A DNA stretch of 10,806 bases from NCBI GenBank assembly GCA_003542015.1, contig DPLL01000360.1, forward strand, positions 1,563 to 12,368. Direction: 5' to 3'. The first letter of the stretch is position 1; the number at the start of each line of letters is the position of its first letter. Position numbers and translations under genes: made by a program. This document shows, in pieces, positions 5,854-10,806 of this stretch. The notes beneath the pieces are model-generated. The model made no database searches and had not been told where the DNA came from. It saw only the letters and a program-made list of their open reading frames with translations. The stretch comes from Microcoleaceae cyanobacterium UBA9251. Its GTDB lineage: Bacteria; Cyanobacteriota; Cyanobacteriia; Cyanobacteriales; Microcoleaceae.

Positions 5854-6948
5854 ATGGATCTGGCATCTCATCGATTTATGTCCTATTTTGAACCAGAGCA
5901 AGCCGCGCACCTATGCCAAATAGCTATCTTGGAGAGTTTTGTCGAGGAAACGCTGGTTTTTGAAGAAGGACAAGAAGTGGATTTTTTGTATCTAGTTTTA
6001 GAAGGTGAAGTCGAGTTGAGCAAGCGAATAGACAGCAATAAATATCAAACTGTTGCTGTAGCTAAACCGGACGATTTTATTGGGGAACTAGGAGTTTTGG
6101 ACGGGGAGCCACGCAGTGCTAGAGCTGTGGCGGGTGGCGGTTCGACTTTGGCAAAAATCGGTCGCGAAGCACTGATAGAAACTCTCCAATTTGCTAAAGG
6201 CAGTGCGGTACTGCAAATGTTTAGTTTCATTACTAAAAATTTGCGGGATACAACCGATCAATATGTTAACCAGTTCGTACACAAACAGAAAATGGTGTTG
6301 CTGGGCGAAATGGTCAGCACAATTATTCACGATTTCAAAAGTCCGTTTACGGGGATTAAACTCTCAAGTGAAATGCTCAAAGAAATGCACCCGGATCAGG
6401 AAAGTCAGGAGTGGTGCGAACTGATTCAATTGCAGGTTCAGCGAATGTTGGGGATGGCTGAGGAAGTGTTAGAATTTTCGCGTGGGAACTCTGTTTTAAA
6501 TAAAAAACCAGTTCATCTAATCCAGACGTTGCAGCAGTTTTTAAAATTGAATAGGGTTTATTTTGATGCGGCAAAAGTAGATTTGGTAATACGGGTGACA
6601 GAAGTGATAGTGGAAGCGGACGAAAATAAGATTTTGCGCGTTTTACAAAATTTAGTTGGGAATGCTGTTGAGGCTTTTGGCGGACGCGGGGGGCGGGTGG
6701 AGATTGCTGCGTGGGAAAGTGAGGAATGGGCAGAAATTAGCATTTACGATAATGGGCCGGGCATTCCGCAGTCAATTAAGGAGAAGTTATTTGAACCGTT
6801 TGTGACTTATGGAAAGCGGACTGGTACTGGGTTGGGGACGGCGATTGCTAAGTCGATCGTGGATGCTCATCAAGGGGAAATTACTTATGAGTCGCAAGAT
6901 CAACAAGGGACAACTTTTTATATTCGGTTGCCGAAAATTACCAGTTAG
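5854..6948 (+). CDS. Cyclic-nucleotide-binding sensor histidine kinase
   Basis: Soluble two-domain protein. Residues about 5-130 (from ATG 5854) are a CAP-type cyclic-nucleotide-binding fold with DFIGELGVLDGEPRSARA; Glu78 and Arg87 are the positions that hold ribose and phosphate in true cNMP binders, so binding is plausible. Residues about 150-215 are the dimerisation/phosphoacceptor region with IIHDFKSPFTG (His159). Residues about 225-362 are the ATPase: N box NLVGNAVEAF (Asn270), G1 DNGPGIP (Asp299), F box LFEPF, G2 GTGLGTAIA. No membrane segment. It should autophosphorylate and pass phosphate to a response regulator; none is adjacent, so it is an orphan kinase. The frame opens at TTG 5773, but I prefer ATG 5854, since the earlier residues are not part of the domain; ATG 5878 is also possible. 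No clear ribosome site. Confidence 0.88.
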   Translation: MDLASHRFMSYFEPEQAAHLCQIAILESFVEETLVFEEGQEVDFLYLVLEGEVELSKRIDSNKYQTVAVAKPDDFIGELGVLDGEPRSARAVAGGGSTLAKIGREALIETLQFAKGSAVLQMFSFITKNLRDTTDQYVNQFVHKQKMVLLGEMVSTIIHDFKSPFTGIKLSSEMLKEMHPDQESQEWCELIQLQVQRMLGMAEEVLEFSRGNSVLNKKPVHLIQTLQQFLKLNRVYFDAAKVDLVIRVTEVIVEADENKILRVLQNLVGNAVEAFGGRGGRVEIAAWESEEWAEISIYDNGPGIPQSIKEKLFEPFVTYGKRTGTGLGTAIAKSIVDAHQGEITYESQDQQGTTFYIRLPKITS

Positions 6949-7083
6949 CCGATCGAGTTTAATCGCTAGTTGCGCGATCGAGTAGAATTGAATGTAGGAA
7001 CAGTGAAAATACCTGTTTCACAAAAAATATTTCTGGTGAAGGCGAAAAGTTGGTTCCTATAAAGATTAAAATCTAAAATTCTG
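6949..7083. other. Spacer before mutL with inverted repeats
   Basis: TAGGAAC (6995-7001) and GTTCCTA (7053-7059) are inverted around 51 bases. GTGAAA (7003-7008) and TTTCAC (7016-7021) form a smaller hairpin. A 16-base string (7023-7038) recurs exactly at 9871-9886. It looks like a decayed copy of a dispersed repeat family. The mutL promoter must lie here or further upstream, but I see no clear boxes. Confidence 0.4.
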
Positions 7084-8976
7084 ATGACAGCTATTATTCA
7101 AACTTTACCCGCAGAAGTGATCGATTTAATTGCCGCTGGCGAAGTGGTTGATTCGATGGCTGCTGCGGTGCGAGAATTAGTGGAAAATTCTCTGGATGCT
7201 GGCGCAACTCGGATAGTTGTTTCTATCTGGCCCCAACAGTGGCGGCTGCAAGTTGCAGATAATGGTATGGGTATGGATTTGGAAAATTTGCAGCAGGCGG
7301 CTTCGGCTCACAGTACGAGCAAAATTAGCACTGAAGCAGATCTTTATAAAATTGCTACTTTGGGATTTCGCGGGGAAGCTTTGCACAGTTTGGCTCAGTT
7401 GAGTGAGTTGGAGATTTGTAGCCGGCCAAATGATTTGGGATTCGCCGATTTTGGGGAAAAGCGAGAGCCTGTGACCGGGGAAAATCTCTCTTTGTTAAGG
7501 GGGGGAATCGAAAATGCTCGATCGGGCTGGCGGGTGGTTTATGATGGCGCTGGCGAGCCTGTGGAGGTGGCATCAACTGCGATCGCACCCGGTACGGTAG
7601 TCACTGTTAGTAATTTGTTTGGGAATTGGCCAGTCCGTCGGGGTTTTTTGGCTCAAGGTCCCCAGGTGCGATCGATACAATTAGTGATTCAGCAAATTGC
7701 TCTTTGTCACCCGCAGGTTAATTGGCAGTTGCGACAAGAAAATACGCCTTGTTTCCACATAACTCCGGGCACAACAGGGAAACAAATTTTACCTCAATTT
7801 GTGCGGGGAGTTCGCGTGAATGATTTGCAGTATTTCAAGGTAAGTTTGCCCTCTTTTCCAAGCATTAGTAAAGCACCAGATTATTTGGCAAAGACGCAAT
7901 TGGTTTTGTCAAAAACCGAGCCGAGTTACCAATTCCCAATTCCCAATTCCCAATTCCCAATTCCCAATTCCCAATTCCCAATGCCCAATTCCCAATCTTT
8001 AGAGTTAGTAATTGGTTTGCCCGATCGCTGTCACCGCAGGCGGCCGGATTGGGTGAAAGTTGGGGTGAATCGGCGAGTTGTGCGATCGCCCGAATTAGAG
8101 CAAACTATTCTCAGCGCCTTTGCTCGCACTTGTCCGCGCGATCGCTATCCCGTGTGTTTTGTTCACTTACAAATTTCTCCCTCTGAAATTGACTGGAACC
8201 GCCACCCGGCTAAGGTGGAAATTTATTTGCACAATCCGAGTTTTTGGCAAGAGCAAGTTAGAGCAGCAATTGCTAGAGTTTTGGAGTTGAATGAAGATGT
8301 TTTGCCGCAGCCTTCCATACCTGATCGAGTCGGACAATTGCTGAAGGCATCGGAACAAAAGGGTGCTTATCTTACCAGTATTTCTACTTCACGGAATGAT
8401 GGTGATGAAGAGGTAAAAAATCACAAAATAGGATTAATGGAATTGAGGGCGATCGCTCAAATTCATAATACTTATATTGTGGCGGAACATCCCAGCGGAA
8501 TGTGGTTAGTGGAACAGCACATCGCTCATGAGCGAGTTTTGTACGAGCACTTGTGTAATGCTTGGCTGCTAACATCTCTAGAAAAACCAGTAATTCTTAG
8601 CCAATTATCGGCACTTCAAATTGAGAATTTGTCCCGCTTGGGTTTGGAGGTAGAAACTTTTGGCGAACAGCTATGGGCGGCGCGGGAAGTACCGCTATTG
8701 TTGGCCGATCGAGATGATTGTGCAGATGCTCTTTTTGAACTCAGTAAAGTAGCCGATTTGCAAGCGGCTCAAGTTGCTACTGCTTGTCGCAGTGCTATTC
8801 GCAATGGTACTCCTTTAAGTCTGGATGAAATGCAAAATTTGTTGAATGAATGGCAACAAACTCGTAATCCCCGCACTTGTCCTCATGGCCGCCCAATCTA
8901 TTTTGCTTTGGAAGAATCGACTCTGGCTCGCATTTTTCGCCGCAGTTGGGTGATTGGCAAAAGTCATGGAATTTGA
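7084..8976 (+). CDS. mutL: DNA mismatch repair protein MutL
   Basis: 630 residues, within family range. A GHKL ATPase dimer that links MutS mismatch recognition to strand cutting. Motif [12 protein letters not shown] (Glu31 catalytic, Asn35 metal), motif II ADNGMGM (59-64) and motif [11 protein letters not shown] (93-100) are intact. The transducer half ends with the conserved NRHPAKVEI. The C-terminal half has [14 protein letters not shown] (477-488), a variant of the DQHAxxExxxxE endonuclease motif with Glu for Asp, plus [15 protein letters not shown] (from Cys599) and FRRSW, so it should nick DNA as in bacteria lacking MutH. Two low-similarity inserts are seen: residues about 116-147, and residues 283-303, three QFPIPNS-type heptapeptides encoded by a 7-bp array. 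The ATG at 7084 is the natural start. The next gene follows after 23 bases. Confidence 0.95.
7930..7992 (+). repeat. CAATTCC heptanucleotide array inside mutL, 9 copies
   Basis: Nine head-to-tail 7-base units, the eighth with one change (CAATGCC), followed by a partial CAAT. The total of 63 bases is a multiple of three, so the mutL frame stays open, and the array reads as [21 protein letters not shown]. It lies in a variable loop of the transducer domain, between the ATPase core and [10 protein letters not shown]. Any change not in steps of three units would shift the frame. Confidence 0.95.
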
Positions 8977-8999
8977 CAATTACAATTGAAAAATAAAAC

Positions 9000-9755
9000 A
9001 TGAAAAACATGGTTGCCTTTGTGTCAATTGTTTTAAATATAATTTTGCTATCTGCGATCTTCCTCTATGCAGGGAATCGGGGCTATTTGGGTAGAGGTTT
9101 GGTAATGGCGAATGTGAATTATCTAGAATTGCCAACAGATACCCTGAGTTCTCAATCTGGGTGGCAAGATGAGGTAAAATATCAAGTTGCTGTTACCCAG
9201 AATAAGCAAATAAGAACTTGTTTTTTTGGGGATTCTATCACTTCGATGCTGGGAAATACTCTGGGAAACGATAGTTTTAATTTTGCGATCGGCGGGATGA
9301 GTGCGATTTCTCAGCTAGAACAGTTAAAGTTGTTAACTGCTGCTAACATTCGGTGCGATCTAGCGATTATTGCTCTCGGTACTAATGATGCTATTTATAG
9401 AACTATGGATGAGCAATTTCTGAAAAATATGAGGCAAATAATCGCTACTATCAAAAAAAATATGGGGGCGGAACAGGTGGTTTTGCTGACAGCTTTTTAC
9501 TCGACTGTTGAGGCTAGCCATGATGTCAGTGTTGCGGCTCCTATTCCGAGAGTCGATCGGTTTAATCAGTTGATTCGTCAAGTGGCTGCGGCCCAAAAGT
9601 TACCTATTTATGAAGCAGGCGTGCAGCGGTTATTTGAGGGTAAAGCTTTGAAGGCTAATTTGACATCGGATGGTGTTCATCTTAATCTTGATGGCAAAAA
9701 AATCTATCGTGAAGCTTTATTAAAAATAGTGGCTGATTTAGATGAAAAAAATTAG
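9000..9755 (+). CDS. Membrane-anchored SGNH/GDSL-family hydrolase
   Basis: 251 residues. One N-terminal hydrophobic helix (about residues 4-24) without a clear cleavage site suggests an anchor with the catalytic part outside the cytosol. SGNH blocks in order: FFGDSIT (Ser79 nucleophile), NFAIGG (Gly98/99), ALGTNDA (Asn129, oxyanion hole) and SDGVHLN (Asp224, His227). Such enzymes remove acyl or acetyl groups from lipids, sugars or cell-wall polymers; the substrate cannot be read from sequence. It starts with ATG 23 bases after the mutL stop on the same strand, with no terminator between, so co-transcription is likely, though a functional link with mismatch repair is not evident. Confidence 0.88.
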   Translation: MKNMVAFVSIVLNIILLSAIFLYAGNRGYLGRGLVMANVNYLELPTDTLSSQSGWQDEVKYQVAVTQNKQIRTCFFGDSITSMLGNTLGNDSFNFAIGGMSAISQLEQLKLLTAANIRCDLAIIALGTNDAIYRTMDEQFLKNMRQIIATIKKNMGAEQVVLLTAFYSTVEASHDVSVAAPIPRVDRFNQLIRQVAAAQKLPIYEAGVQRLFEGKALKANLTSDGVHLNLDGKKIYREALLKIVADLDEKN

Positions 9756-9801
9756 AGTATATTAAAAGTGAAATAATGTACCTTTTTCAGTTTTTTTTAG
9801 C

Positions 9802-9906
9802 AACAGGCAAGATGCCTGTTTTACAATATACAACGCCTATTTTACCAAAAAAAATGTCTATGTTACAATAAAAATATTTCTGGTGGAACAGGCATCTTGC
9901 CGGTTT
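9802..9906. repeat. Palindromic repeat pair (AACAGGCA...TGCCTGTT)
   Basis: AACAGGCA AGA TGCCTGTT (9802-9820) is a tight hairpin. At 9888-9906 lies its reverse complement with one mismatch, so the two also form an inverted pair around 67 AT-rich bases. I recall AACAGGCATCTTGCC-type strings as frequent dispersed repeats in filamentous cyanobacteria. The first hairpin is followed by TTTTAC and may also act as a weak terminator for the hydrolase gene. This fills most of the spacer 9756-9952. Confidence 0.65.
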
Positions 9907-9952
9907 GTGATATTGGCAGAGAATGTGAATTACAAATTAATCAATAATCAAA

Positions 9953-10777
9953 ATGGATTTTCCGATAGCGCGACAACTATTTTATCGAGAAATTAATCAG
10001 CCAGATAGCTCGATCGATCTGGCGAAAGCTGCCCTTTACATAGCTTTAGAAGAATACCAAAATTTCGAGCCGGAGGAGTATTTAAACATCCTGGATGCGA
10101 TGGCGGATGAATTGCGCGATCGCCTGCCGGCACAGAATTATCCCCTGCGAGTAATTCAAACTATTAACCGCTACTTATACGAGGATTTGGAATTTGCGGG
10201 TAATGATGCTGATTATTACGATCCTCGCAATAGCTTTTTGAATCAAGTGATCGATCGGCGTACTGGTATTCCGATCTCTTTGTCTCTGGTTTATTTGGAA
10301 GTTGCTAAACGGATTGATTTTCCGATGGTGGGAATTGGGATGCCTGGACATTTTTTAATTAAGCCAGATTTTGAAGATGCTGGCATTTTTGTTGATGCGT
10401 TTAACGGCGGCGATATCTTATTTCCTGAAGATTGTCAAGGGAGACTTTCCCAAATTTACGGTCAACCTGTGGAGTTGCAGCCGGCATTTCTCGCGCCGGT
10501 AAGTCCCAGGAAATTGTTGGGGCGAATGCTGGGAAATCTCAAGGCGATTTATTTGCAACAGGGAGATGCTGTGAGGGTTTTGGGGGCGGTGGAACGGCTT
10601 TTGCTGCTATTTCCAGATGCACTGGGGGAAAGGCGCGATCGCGGAATTCTCTACTATCAACTTGGCCGCTTGACGGAAGCGCGCAGTGATTTAGCAATAT
10701 ATCTGAGAAATGCTCCTCATGCTCCTGATGCTGCTAGAATTCGTCAATTGCTCGATCGGCTCGATGCGATCGACTGA
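9953..10777 (+). CDS. SirB1-like protein (transglutaminase-like plus TPR)
   Basis: 274 residues, soluble, typical family length. The N-terminal 180 residues match the SirB1/transglutaminase-like family: DPRNSFLNQVIDRRTGIPIS (about 90-109), SLVYLEVAKR, then GMPGHFLI (129-136; His133) and FVDAFNGG (Asp148). The usual transglutaminase Cys position is in the ISLSLVY helix, where no Cys is seen, as I recall for this family, so enzymatic activity is doubtful. The C-terminal 90 residues look like two tetratricopeptide helices pairs (LKAIYLQQGDAVRVLGAVERLL and RGILYYQLGRLTEARSDLAIYL, in shortened form here), suited to protein binding. The cellular role is unclear. ATG at 9953 with no strong ribosome site. 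The last 29 bases of the window hold nothing recognisable. Confidence 0.88.
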   Translation: MDFPIARQLFYREINQPDSSIDLAKAALYIALEEYQNFEPEEYLNILDAMADELRDRLPAQNYPLRVIQTINRYLYEDLEFAGNDADYYDPRNSFLNQVIDRRTGIPISLSLVYLEVAKRIDFPMVGIGMPGHFLIKPDFEDAGIFVDAFNGGDILFPEDCQGRLSQIYGQPVELQPAFLAPVSPRKLLGRMLGNLKAIYLQQGDAVRVLGAVERLLLLFPDALGERRDRGILYYQLGRLTEARSDLAIYLRNAPHAPDAARIRQLLDRLDAID

Positions 10778-10806
10778 CCCAATTGCTTTCGGTCAAGTCG
10801 AAAAAA

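Noticed and set aside
7930..7996. CRISPR-like array
   Set aside because: The units are 7 bases with no spacers; it is a simple tandem repeat within a coding frame.
1..10806. Novel defence or mobile system
   Set aside because: No transposase, integrase, toxin-antitoxin, nuclease-helicase or phage gene was seen. The genes are housekeeping or signalling types plus one unknown secreted and one unknown membrane protein.

Overview
The window reads as chromosomal DNA from a cyanobacterium. The palindrome GCGATCGC (HIP1) occurs at least a dozen times, both inside and between genes, and several proteins have a cyanobacterial look (RqcH/NFACT, SirB1-like, cNMP-binding histidine kinase, MutL). Heptanucleotide tandem arrays (ATTCCCA, ACATTTT) and short palindromic repeats are also present. 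These are typical of filamentous genera such as Microcoleus or Oscillatoria. That genus-level guess is inference.

Layout. 1-1157: G-rich repeat, then a minus-strand gene for a secreted protein of unknown function. 1158-1384: spacer with a heptamer array, a strong hairpin and a candidate promoter. 1385-2435: a small GAF-domain protein converging on folA (dihydrofolate reductase), with one base between their stops. 2436-3390: a minus-strand multi-pass membrane protein gene placed between two diverged copies of the folA leader. The far copy still carries the first five codons of folA as a nine-codon mini-ORF. 3391-3794: a long spacer with one good intrinsic terminator for minus-strand transcription. 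3795-5616: two gene remnants facing away from each other, RqcH/NFACT (minus) and a beta-ketoacyl-ACP synthase (plus). Each lacks its N-terminal part, and they meet at a low-complexity junction (about 4710-4818) made of 9-bp and 7-bp tandem repeats. 5773-6948: an orphan histidine kinase with a cyclic-nucleotide-binding domain. 7084-9755: mutL followed 23 bases later by a membrane-anchored SGNH hydrolase. 9756-9952: a palindromic-repeat spacer. 9953-10777: a SirB1-like transglutaminase-fold/TPR protein.

The genes do not form one pathway; most look like housekeeping or signalling genes. I found no defence system, CRISPR array, transposase, tRNA or rRNA. What stands out is how short repeats have reshaped the locus. 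The ATTCCCA heptamer lies at the point where two genes were cut, and it is also inserted in frame, nine copies long, inside mutL. There, loss or gain of one unit would shift the frame of a mismatch-repair gene. The duplicated folA leader, with a perfect 22-bp inverted repeat in only one copy, is the second point of interest.
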